A DNA stretch of 64,000 nucleotides from Neobacillus sp. CF12 (lineage in GTDB: Bacteria; Bacillota; Bacilli; Bacillales; Cytobacillaceae): NCBI RefSeq assembly GCF_030348765.1, contig NZ_JAUCEU010000007.1, positions 1,048,501 to 1,112,500 on the forward strand, in the 5' to 3' direction. Within the stretch, counting starts at the first letter, position 1, and the number at the start of each line of letters is the position of its first letter. Positions 51,461 through 58,741 of the stretch are shown one piece after another. The notes under the pieces were generated by a model that saw nothing but the letters and a program-made list of their open reading frames with translations, searched no databases and had not been told where the DNA came from. The translations under genes and the position numbers were made by a program.

Positions 51461-52147
51461 TTATTCTTTCTCTGTCTCGATTTGTTTAATGATTTCCTTT
51501 GCAAAGTGACCAAGAGTCCCGTTACTATAGGAACGGATTACTTCAGGTGCAAGGGATGTTAAAGCTCTATTAAGATATTCTGGTGATAATTGTCGCCTAG
51601 CAAATTCTGTCTCCAAATTTATCGCTGTTTTTAAAGCGAAATAAGTTGCTAATTTATTTACCTCTGTTAAACAATTCTCACTATCTATTTTTACCTTTCC
51701 AATTTGCTGAAAAAGTTCCTCTATCTGATTAGATAATGTAGCTTCTGTAATAAATAAGCCATTTCCATGTTCCAGTAAGTCTCTTCCATGCCCCATATAC
51801 TTCACACCATGAACGTTCAAGGATGGAAACTTAGCAGAAATTTCGTTAGTAGGAAGATTTGTTGCCATATTGATAATAGCAGGTGACTGTTGTAAATCAC
51901 TTTGAATCTCTAAACTTGAGATAAATGGGATTATCTCCATTGCGGGCAGTGCTAGAATTAGGACATCTAATTCCGCTAATTCTCTTTCCTTTAAGATAAA
52001 ACCATGTTGAAAATGTTGAACAAATTGTTCTGATTTTGTTTTCGTAGGGTGGTAAACCCCTATTGAAATTCCTTTTTTATCCCAATGAGCCATCATCGCC
52101 GTGCCGAGCTTACCAATACCAACTAAACCGATCCTTTCTTGTTTCAT
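51461..52147 (-). CDS. ProC/6PGDH-like NAD(P)-binding oxidoreductase
   Basis: A 228-residue protein with the dinucleotide motif GLVGIGKLGTAMM at the N-terminus, ELDVLILALPAMEIIPFI and PAIINMATNLPTNEI in the Rossmann part, and a helical C-terminal part (TEVNKLATYFALKTAINLETEFAR). It resembles pyrroline-5-carboxylate reductase and related imine or hydroxyacid reductases, but is shorter and lacks clear ProC active-site blocks. The role is probably reduction or oxidation of a pathway intermediate. ATG 52147 follows AAAGGGG. It follows the transporter gene on the same strand. Confidence 0.7.
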   Translation of the reverse strand: MKQERIGLVGIGKLGTAMMAHWDKKGISIGVYHPTKTKSEQFVQHFQHGFILKERELAELDVLILALPAMEIIPFISSLEIQSDLQQSPAIINMATNLPTNEISAKFPSLNVHGVKYMGHGRDLLEHGNGLFITEATLSNQIEELFQQIGKVKIDSENCLTEVNKLATYFALKTAINLETEFARRQLSPEYLNRALTSLAPEVIRSYSNGTLGHFAKEIIKQIETEKE

Positions 52148-52229
52148 CCTTTTTCCCCTTTCATCTTATCATCCTTTGTATTCCAACTTTTCAAAATAAC
52201 AATTAGCCTTAATCAACTAAAATAAGAAA

Positions 52230-52271
52230 GCTATTCCAAAAATCAGTTCCTTACTGACTTTTGGAATAGCC
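52230..52271 (-). terminator. Terminator of the second transporter gene
   Basis: Perfect 12-bp stem GCTATTCCAAAA/TTTTGGAATAGC plus inner CAGT/ACTG pairing, followed on the minus strand by TTTCTTATTTTAG. Confidence 0.75.
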
Positions 52272-52326
52272 CGATATTTATTAACAAACTTCAACTAGAT
52301 AAGAGATTCATCAAAACAGCTTTCTT

Positions 52327-53775
52327 TTACCAAATTAATACTGCACAAATAGTTGCAATGATTAGTCCAGTTATTACTGGGAAGAAGTTTTTTCTGGCTA
52401 ACTCTAATGGTGAAACTTGTAGGAAACCGGCTACTGCTACAAGAGATGACCAGGCAATAAGTGTGCCTCCACCGCTCCAAACCGCACCCATCTGCCCAAT
52501 CGCTGCCAAAGTTCCAGGATCGATGTTACTTCCAGGAGCTAACGCACCAGACAATGCGCCTGTTAAAGGAAGCCCAGCAAATCCGGAACCATCTAACCCC
52601 GTAATAATTCCAATTATCAAGATACTAAACGCTGCAATAGAAGGACTTTGCGGTATATAATTTTGTCCAGCTTGGATTAAGTCAAATAGAAATGCTGGTT
52701 TTGCTGCCTCTTCACCTAAAGAAAGGATAGACGCTGAAAAATCTCCACTACCCATAAAGAAGTAACCTGCAATGGGAATCACGGGTGCCATTGCACGAAA
52801 TGCGAAAACAAAACCTTCTGTAAGATGCTCGCTTATTTTTTCGAGTGCATGAATACGGTTGAAAGCAATAGTGGCCAATACTAATAGGATGGTAGCAACC
52901 CCACCTATAAATGCTGCACCGTCCCCACCTTCAAATCCTGCTCCATTACCAAGTTTGGTCTGGAACATAAAAATCATAACGGCCAACATTGCTAAAGGAA
53001 CAATGATAGCAAATACTTTTCCCCAAGTCGCTTTTCTCTGGTTAATTTGAGCACTCTCTTCTACAGTAGCAGCAAGTTCTTCATTAACATTAAAGAATGC
53101 TTTCGCTTCTTTATTCGCGTCTGATACAGATCCAACTCTTTTAGTAATAGCTTTTCGATGCGTTACATACACAATCGCTAGAGAACTTATTCCGGTAATG
53201 AGAGAAAGAATGAATGCCTTGTCTGAAACTAAAGCTTTATCAATTCCTGCCGCTTTTGCACTAAGCATTGGCGCTACTTGCATAATATAGTCTGAAGAAA
53301 GTGCCATTCCCTGACCTGCGATACAAATAACCATTGCTGATGTCATCACTGGTAATCCCGCACTCACTGCAGCTGGAACTAACAACGCACAAATGAGTGG
53401 AACCGCTGGGGTTGGCCAGAAAAAGAGGGAAATCACATATGTCGTGACCATTAAAACGAGATAAGAGACATGTCCGTTTACCATTATTTTTTGAATAGGT
53501 ACGACCATCCTTTTATCCGCCCCTAGATCTTTTAAAGAATTAAGGAGGCCAATCATGATAGAGATAATTAAGAAAATACTGAATAGCTCCTTAGCAGCAA
53601 CGAGGTTTGCATTAAAGACTGCTTGAAACCCTGCAATAAAACTCCCTTTATAAACTGCTGCTATTACAAAGGTACCAATAATAAGAGGTAAAACAATACC
53701 TTTTCTAAAGAGCATGATAACAATAACGGCTACAGTGACAAATAGATACACCCAATGAGCTAATGTTAATTCCAT
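52327..53775 (-). CDS. Ion-transporter superfamily permease (CitMHS/GntP-like)
   Basis: About 482 residues with eleven or twelve helices. Features: GIVLPLIIGTFVIAAVYKGSF at the start, LIISIMIGLLNSLKDLGAD, FFWPTPAVPLICALLVPAAVSAGLPVM with AMVICIAGQGMALSSDYIM, and ITGLDGSGFAGLPLTGALSGALAPG. The repeated Gly/Ser/Pro hairpins fit the ion-transporter superfamily of carboxylate uptake systems. ATG 53775 has GGAGGGG 6 bases upstream, better than the longer frame from 53829. A GGTATA half-site lies about 180 bases upstream. Confidence 0.8.
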   Translation of the reverse strand: MELTLAHWVYLFVTVAVIVIMLFRKGIVLPLIIGTFVIAAVYKGSFIAGFQAVFNANLVAAKELFSIFLIISIMIGLLNSLKDLGADKRMVVPIQKIMVNGHVSYLVLMVTTYVISLFFWPTPAVPLICALLVPAAVSAGLPVMTSAMVICIAGQGMALSSDYIMQVAPMLSAKAAGIDKALVSDKAFILSLITGISSLAIVYVTHRKAITKRVGSVSDANKEAKAFFNVNEELAATVEESAQINQRKATWGKVFAIIVPLAMLAVMIFMFQTKLGNGAGFEGGDGAAFIGGVATILLVLATIAFNRIHALEKISEHLTEGFVFAFRAMAPVIPIAGYFFMGSGDFSASILSLGEEAAKPAFLFDLIQAGQNYIPQSPSIAAFSILIIGIITGLDGSGFAGLPLTGALSGALAPGSNIDPGTLAAIGQMGAVWSGGGTLIAWSSLVAVAGFLQVSPLELARKNFFPVITGLIIATICAVLIW

Positions 53776-54197
53776 ATTTCCCCTCCGGCTCTCAACATTG
53801 TTTAGATCTAAATTCCTTTTGGATGACAAGTAATATTAGTCATTACAAAGTAGATGAGGTATTTATTATGCAGGCTAATTTATGTATTTACCTCACTTAC
53901 AATAGATTCATTACTATTGCGATTTCGTACGTTTGTACATTGTGCATTGTAGATTGTATACCATAATAAAAATTTTTTCTTCTTTTTAATAGAATAATGA
54001 GTCCCTACTAGAATCTGCAGCAATTTCTAACGACCGATCCTCCAAGCAACCTAAGATAACGCTTTCATAATTTATTTACCGGTAACCCACCTCCGTGTTT
54101 TCACTATACCCACCTTGTAAATCATAATAACATCATTACTGTTAACATGCAAATAATTTTAAATATTTTGATATTTTTGTATTATTTAAATACTATA
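53776..54197. other. Long divergent intergenic region without a recognised gene
   Basis: Part of the 670-base gap between the transporter gene and the aspartate-dehydrogenase-like gene. It holds a GGTATAC half-site (TATACC 53957-53962) likely serving the transporter, and A/T-rich sequence. A minus-strand AGGTGGGTTACCGG stretch near 54070-54090 is GC-richer but leads to no open frame. No riboswitch motif was recognised. Confidence 0.5.
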
Positions 54198-54254
54198 TTG
54201 CTAATTTTTTAAGCATTCGGTACAATAGAGTGAAAAATCGGTATATCGTATACC
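54198..54254 (+). promoter_or_regulatory. Promoter and GGTATA operator of the aspartate-dehydrogenase-like gene
   Basis: TTGCTA (54198-54203) and TACAAT (54221-54226) are 17 bases apart. A perfect operator GGTATA-TCG-TATACC (54240-54254) begins about where transcription should start. It is one of the three perfect copies in the region. The remaining 190 bases to the gene form an untranslated leader with no recognised structure. Confidence 0.75.
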
Positions 54255-54445
54255 AAATTATCTATACAATATTTTCCATCCCCCCTTCTATTTTGAGATT
54301 TTACTCGCTATCACCTTTTATTACTTTTACGATAGCATGGATTAATGGTACATACTAGAAAGTTGTAAAGAAATCTATCAGAGTTTTTACTAAGTTAATG
54401 TTATTAATCTTTCTAAATATAAAATAATTAGAGGTGGTTTTAATC

Positions 54446-55252
54446 ATGCTAAAAGCTGGAATCATTGGTTATGGAACAATAGGAAAGGGTATTGCACAAT
54501 TAATTCAAACACAACAAGCTGGTGAAATTGAGCTAAAGAGCATTCTTGTAAGGAACCCACAGCGAATCGAGGAGATTTCGCAGCACCCTTTTTCGATCAC
54601 TAACGATGAAGAGTTTTTTTTCAATCAAGATTTAGACATTGTTATCGAAGCAGCTGGTCATCATGCCTTACAATTATACGGGAAAAAGGCCTTGGCAAGC
54701 GGGTGTCATTTGATGGTTATTTCGGTGGGAGCTTTAGCTGATAAAGAATTTCTGGAAACATTACAAAAAGCTGCACAAGAAAATAATAAACAAATTTTGA
54801 TTCCTTCTGCTGCTATTGGTGGTTTAGATAGAATTGCTGCAGGGGCTTTAGGTGAAATTGAAGGGATTACTCTTATTACGAGGAAGCCTGTAAAAAGTTG
54901 GTATGGAACGATAGCGGAAGAAAAAGTTAACCTTGAAACGATAACTGAGCCCTATTGTATCTTTGAAGGGAATGCTCGAAATGCAGCCAAATTATTCCCT
55001 GAAAATGTCAACGTTTCAGCCACATTAAGTCTTGCTGGAATCGGATTCGAAAAAACAAACGTTCAAGTTTACGTAGATCCTACCATTAAACGTAATATTC
55101 ATACTATTAAGGCTAAAGGCTATTTTGGTGAAATCGAGATTTCTGTTCAAAATGAACCATACAAACAAAATCCTAAATCCAGTCCAATTGTAGCAATGAG
55201 TGTCGCAAAGGTGTTAAAAAACTTAACATCTTCCATCGTAATAGGAGTTTAA
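54446..55252 (+). CDS. L-aspartate dehydrogenase-like oxidoreductase (NadX family)
   Basis: About 268 residues. The Rossmann motif is GIIGYGTIGKGIAQLI; VIEAAGHHALQLYGKKAL and PSAAIGGLDRIAAGAL are aspartate-dehydrogenase blocks, and the C-terminal half (GNARNAAKLFPENVNVSATLSLAGIG, KGYFGEIEISVQN) holds the catalytic His region. Family members interconvert aspartate or related amino acids with their iminoacids using NAD(P). There is no nadA/nadC here, so a catabolic role with another substrate is plausible. ATG 54446 has AGAGGTGG 8 bases upstream. It is the divergent partner of the transporter. Confidence 0.82.
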   Translation: MLKAGIIGYGTIGKGIAQLIQTQQAGEIELKSILVRNPQRIEEISQHPFSITNDEEFFFNQDLDIVIEAAGHHALQLYGKKALASGCHLMVISVGALADKEFLETLQKAAQENNKQILIPSAAIGGLDRIAAGALGEIEGITLITRKPVKSWYGTIAEEKVNLETITEPYCIFEGNARNAAKLFPENVNVSATLSLAGIGFEKTNVQVYVDPTIKRNIHTIKAKGYFGEIEISVQNEPYKQNPKSSPIVAMSVAKVLKNLTSSIVIGV

Positions 55253-55295
55253 ATGATAAGGAGAAAGAGCTGGAGTCACTCTTTCTCCCTATCAT
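55253..55295. terminator. Bidirectional terminator between the dehydrogenase and GntR genes
   Basis: ATGATAAGGAGAAAGAG pairs with CTCTTTCTCCCTATCAT (one mismatch) around a 9-base loop, with T runs downstream on the plus strand (GATTATTTTTTTT). It overlaps the stop region of both convergent genes. Confidence 0.8.
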
Positions 55296-55297
55296 GA

Positions 55298-55972
55298 TTA
55301 TTTTTTTTCTCCTTTTTTAACTGATTCAATGTAAGCCTTTCTAGAATTTTCAATATGAATTTTTGTTAGAAATTCTGCCATTTCTGTTTCTTGATTCACT
55401 ATTGCTTCCATAATTCTTATATGTTCTTCCATTGACTGTTCTGCTCTTCCAGTTTTCTTATAACCAAGCTTTGCAAAGGCTTTTATATAATCTGATAAAC
55501 CGCTTAGAATTTCATAAAGTTTAGAATTTTTTGCAGAACTGTATAATAAATGATTCATTTCAAAGTGTAACTCCGAATAATCAGATTCTCTTTTATCCTG
55601 CAAGCAGGCTTCCACTTTTTTAATACAGGCAATAAATTTACTTTTTGTTTCATCGTCTAACTTTTGGACAGCTAATTTTGCTGCCAATACTTCTAGGGAT
55701 GAAAGAATCGTAAACACCTCAATAATTTCCTTCTCAGAGATATCTGCAACAATAACACCTTTTCTAGGGACTGTTTTAACAAATCCTTGTGATTCTAAGC
55801 GAAATAAAGCTTCGCGAATTGGCGTTCGACTAATGTTTAACCTTTCTGCCAGTTCCCTTTCCACCAATCGATCTCCGGCTTTGAATTCCCCTTCTAAAAT
55901 TAGATCTTTAATGTGAATATAAACCCTCTCTCGAATCGAGATTAGATTATCCTCCGTCCAGTTACTTACCAT
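55298..55972 (-). CDS. GntR-family regulator, FCD subfamily (second copy)
   Basis: A 224-residue paralogue of the regulator at 42786. The winged-helix part matches it almost residue for residue (NISRTPIREALFRLESQGFV, then KTVPRKGVI), while the FCD sensor domain has drifted (FEMNHLLYSSAKNSKLYEIL, GRAEQSMEEHIRIMEAI). So the two may bind the same sites but answer different effectors. A perfect GGTATA operator abuts its own -10 box, a sign of autorepression. ATG 55972 follows AAGGAG. Confidence 0.92.
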   Translation of the reverse strand: MVSNWTEDNLISIRERVYIHIKDLILEGEFKAGDRLVERELAERLNISRTPIREALFRLESQGFVKTVPRKGVIVADISEKEIIEVFTILSSLEVLAAKLAVQKLDDETKSKFIACIKKVEACLQDKRESDYSELHFEMNHLLYSSAKNSKLYEILSGLSDYIKAFAKLGYKKTGRAEQSMEEHIRIMEAIVNQETEMAEFLTKIHIENSRKAYIESVKKGEKK

Positions 55973-55993
55973 TTTTTCTCCTTCTTCCTACGC

Positions 55994-56039
55994 GGTATAC
56001 TTTATACCAATTATAACGTATTCTTTTTAATAACATCAA
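55994..56039 (-). promoter_or_regulatory. Promoter and GGTATA operator of the second gntR gene
   Basis: On the minus strand TTGATG-N18-TATAAT (-10 at 56010-56015), with the perfect operator GGTATA-AAG-TATACC (55994-56008) directly downstream of the -10 box. This is typical of an autorepressed gene. Confidence 0.78.
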
Positions 56040-56112
56040 TTTTTAGGTATATTACACTGGTAGAATGATTTCAGATAACGCTCCTTACTATAAGAAACAT
56101 TGTGTTCTAAGG

Positions 56113-56706
56113 TTATTCTGTTGGTTCTCTAACATCAAATACAGCCTTGGTGATGATTTCCGTAATAATTTCTGCAAGAATCTTAACGGTATATAATCGC
56201 GTGCTATTTAAGGACAGTACCGGTGAGATTGGGTCCAGATAATTTACGATTGCCTTCAAATGGTAATTACCCACACTTGGTAAAACGTTATTTACAGCAT
56301 TTCCTGGGATAAAGGCTCCCTCTTTTATAAAAACAGACCCTATTCTCCCTTCATCCCCTAAACAAGCGTCAATTCCAAAAATAAATGGGTCTCCATATCT
56401 TTTATGGATATTCTTCAAAACGTTCTTGATATTTAGTGCATGAACAGGTTCTTCTAATGTCCCATAGACCGGAAAAGGAATATTCTTTTCCATTAACATT
56501 GTCCCCACCATTGGGCCAAGTGAATCACCTGTAGAACGGTCTGACCCTACGCACAAAAAGATTATTTCTTTAGATGTTTGGGAGAGTACTTCTTTAAGTT
56601 TATTTGCAATTTTTTCAATTTCCGATTCTTTTGTGTTTTTTTGAACTGAGATCACATTTGAACCTTCTACACTATCATTATTTTTCTTTTTGAAAATAAA
56701 TGACCA
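56113..56706 (-). CDS. yyaC: YyaC-family spore protein (protease-like fold)
   Basis: About 197 residues. The central part IIFLCVGSDRSTGDSLGPMVGTML and FGIDACLGDEGRIGSVFIKEGAFIPGNAVNNVLPSVGNYHLKAIVN is diagnostic of the sporulation protein YyaC, a GPR/hydrogenase-maturation-protease-like fold. ATG 56706 has GAGGAG about 10 bases upstream; TTG 56727 in the same frame overlaps that site and is less likely. It is a single gene in this window, away from its usual parA/parB neighbours. Confidence 0.88.
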   Translation of the reverse strand, partial: WSFIFKKKNNDSVEGSNVISVQKNTKESEIEKIANKLKEVLSQTSKEIIFLCVGSDRSTGDSLGPMVGTMLMEKNIPFPVYGTLEEPVHALNIKNVLKNIHKRYGDPFIFGIDACLGDEGRIGSVFIKEGAFIPGNAVNNVLPSVGNYHLKAIVNYLDPISPVLSLNSTRLYTVKILAEIITEIITKAVFDVREPTE

Positions 56707-57170
56707 CATCTTAATCCAACTCCTCAATTGTTTTGGATAGAGAGTCGAAAAATCAGTGAACTTATATCAGTAATAAAACAGTTCCGCATCTCTACTATGG
56801 TAAAAGAATCGGTCTTAAATTACGAACTAATATGTCCTTTATATTCCTCTATTCTAGATTAGTAGTCCAAAGGAAAATGTAACGATTCTAAGGTAATTTT
56901 AACTTAATTTTATTGAAATTTCATATTAATAATTTAGTTTCACTTATAATTACTTGTTCTCTGAATTGGCCACTTTCGTTGCTTGTCACCGCGTCTAATT
57001 TCTATTCATGATTTTTATATTTATTTATGGTAATATTAGACTAATATCTTCCATTAGGTAAAGGGGCTTTGCTCTCTTTATTGTACAGAATTTCAGCTAT
57101 CTCCAATATTAATGTTGGTAACTGGTTTCTTGTACGGAGGATTTATTTTTATATTTAGGAGGAGTTATAA
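56707..57170. other. Intergenic region and leader of the GreA-domain gene
   Basis: About 460 bases. A/T-rich, with no long open frame. Two ribosome-site-like strings occur near its right end: CGGAGG at 57135-57140, leading to no ATG, and AGGAGGAG at 57157-57164, which serves the leader ORF. No recognised riboswitch, tRNA or repeat was found. Confidence 0.5.
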
Positions 57171-57239
57171 ATGAAACATTCAATGAAGTTTTGCAAAAAG
57201 TTGAATCCTAGCTTGGGGGTTATCTACTATGAACCATAG
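57171..57239 (+). CDS. 22-residue leader ORF overlapping the GreA-domain gene
   Basis: ATG 57171 is preceded by AGGAGGAG at 6 bases, a stronger site than that of the main gene, and reads MKHSMKFCKKLNPSLGVIYY with EP and TAG. Its end overlaps the start of the GreA-domain gene (ATG 57229) by 11 bases in another frame. The layout suggests translational coupling or a regulatory leader peptide. No family is known for it. Confidence 0.5.
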   Translation: MKHSMKFCKKLNPSLGVIYYEP

Positions 57240-57696
57240 TGCTATTCAAAATAAGGAATACTTCATTCAACAGTTGGTATATATCGATGAAAATATTAAG
57301 GAACTAACGAATCTCTATTTATCCTCAACCCCTGTACAAGAACGACTAAAACACTTTTTTAATTTATATGTACTAGAAGTTGAGGAATTATTAAAAGTAA
57401 ATCAAAAGAATAATCATATTTCATCTTTTCCGAAAGTATTTATCGGGACAAAAGTTACAGTATTATATGACGAAGATAACGACAAAGAAGATTATGTCAT
57501 TTGTTACCCTGAACAATCGGACCCGGATCGTGGTTATATTTCCTTCTTATCTCCGGTAGGCAGACAACTTTTATTTAAAAATATTGATGAAAAAATTTCT
57601 TTAAAAATTCCAACAGGGGAACTTTCGGTAACAATAAAAGAAATCTCGTTTGTTGGCCACCTTTTAGATCAAGAAATAAGGACCAAAGAGGCTTAA
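57229..57696 (+). CDS. GreA/GreB C-terminal domain protein
   Basis: A 155-residue protein: a helical N-terminal part (about 1-65) and a C-terminal FKBP-like domain of GreA/GreB/Rnk type, VTVLYDEDNDKEDYVICYPEQSDPDRGYISFLSPVGRQLLFKNIDEKISLKIPTGELSVTIKEI. The usual anti-pause coiled coil of GreA is shorter here, so it may bind RNA polymerase without cleavage-factor activity. ATG 57229 follows GGGGG. It is downstream of the overlapping 22-codon ORF and ends in a good terminator. Confidence 0.82.
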   Translation: MNHSAIQNKEYFIQQLVYIDENIKELTNLYLSSTPVQERLKHFFNLYVLEVEELLKVNQKNNHISSFPKVFIGTKVTVLYDEDNDKEDYVICYPEQSDPDRGYISFLSPVGRQLLFKNIDEKISLKIPTGELSVTIKEISFVGHLLDQEIRTKEA

Positions 57697-57740
57697 GAAA
57701 TTTGAGTCAATAGCGTTTCCAAATGAACAAATAAGAACAA

Positions 57741-57785
57741 AACAAACCTTCCACCTGTGCTAAGTGAAAGGTTTGTTTTTATTGT
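57741..57785. terminator. Terminator after the GreA-domain gene
   Basis: AACAAACCTT (57741-57750) pairs with AAGGTTTGTT (57768-57777), with inner CCAC/GTG pairing, followed by TTTATTGTTTTTT. It serves both convergent genes. Confidence 0.85.
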
Positions 57786-57788
57786 TTT

Positions 57789-58580
57789 TTAAGTTTTACT
57801 CAGACTAGCCTCAAACATATCGATGATTTCTAAGAATCTTGAAGCTTCCCTAAATGTATGGTCAGCTAGGAGAGGATGTATATTGCTCTTAATACGACAT
57901 TCTTCTATTAAGTCTCTTGCAGTTTTCTTGAAATCTCTTAAGGAGGCAACAGATACTTTATTTTGATTTAAAAATTGGCTAAGGATAGGTTGGGTTTCAG
58001 ATTGTGGGCGCATATAATCCAAATCAACTGCCTGGAACAACAATTGATCAAAATCATTACTAAACTCTCTCGCCTGATCTACTAATTTTCTTTCTGAAGG
58101 ATCTAAAAGGTGTCCAATGAACTTAGCATGGTCAGCCATAATCTTCAAGAAAAATACATTTTCTTCAATTACTGCATCTGGTGTCGGTGCTAATTTCCCT
58201 TCATTTAATTCTTTTAACCGATTTGCAAAATAAGCTGCTTCCCTGCTTATATGATCTACTAATAAAGGGTAATTATTGTGTCTAATTTGACATCGAAGAG
58301 TTAAATCTAATATTTTCCTTTTATATCCATAAATCGATGCGGCTGCTTGATAAACCTCCGTATTCAAAGCCTGAACTTGACGTGGATCTGAATTCACCGT
58401 AAATCTAGATAACTTTTCCTCAATCCTCTCAAATAAAGCCATAAACTGCTGTGCTTCCTCAATCAATTGTTTCTGTTCATACGTAAACCCAAGACTTAAA
58501 AATAAAGCATGCTCTTTCATAATCCTAGACCAAAATTTTATTTCGTCTAATGACCGAGCAACAATCTGATTTACTGCCAT
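57789..58580 (-). CDS. DUF2935 family protein
   Basis: A 263-residue all-helical protein containing two similar DUF2935 halves. Each starts with a run such as EIKFWSRIMKEHALFLSLGF or EENVFFLKIMADHAKFIGHLLD and contains a His/Glu pattern that could bind metals in a ferritin-like bundle. Members are frequent in spore-formers; function is unknown. ATG 58580 has AAGGAGG 6 bases upstream. A longer open frame lacks this site. Confidence 0.82.
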   Translation of the reverse strand: MAVNQIVARSLDEIKFWSRIMKEHALFLSLGFTYEQKQLIEEAQQFMALFERIEEKLSRFTVNSDPRQVQALNTEVYQAAASIYGYKRKILDLTLRCQIRHNNYPLLVDHISREAAYFANRLKELNEGKLAPTPDAVIEENVFFLKIMADHAKFIGHLLDPSERKLVDQAREFSNDFDQLLFQAVDLDYMRPQSETQPILSQFLNQNKVSVASLRDFKKTARDLIEECRIKSNIHPLLADHTFREASRFLEIIDMFEASLSKT

Positions 58581-58701
58581 GTTGTCCCTCCTTAACTTTA
58601 CACTTCCCTCCCATATATATGAATCGATTGTTAGTCCATATTCCCTAGGTCCCCTTTCGCACCTTGTACAATTTGTCTTAAGTAGTCTAGGCAATGAGAA
58701 A

Positions 58702-58730
58702 AAGCTAAGGCATTTCGCCTTAGCTTAAGA
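58702..58730 (-). terminator. Terminator of the GH3 gene
   Basis: Perfect 10-bp stem AAGCTAAGGC/GCCTTAGCTT with a 5-base loop. On the minus strand it is followed by TTTCTCATTG. It lies 12 bases past the GH3 stop codon. Confidence 0.7.
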
Positions 58731-58741
58731 AATATTACGAT

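Noticed and set aside
53776..54445. Possible riboswitch or T-box in the long leader region
   Set aside because: No conserved riboswitch core or T-box sequence was recognised; only the promoter and GGTATA operator are supported.
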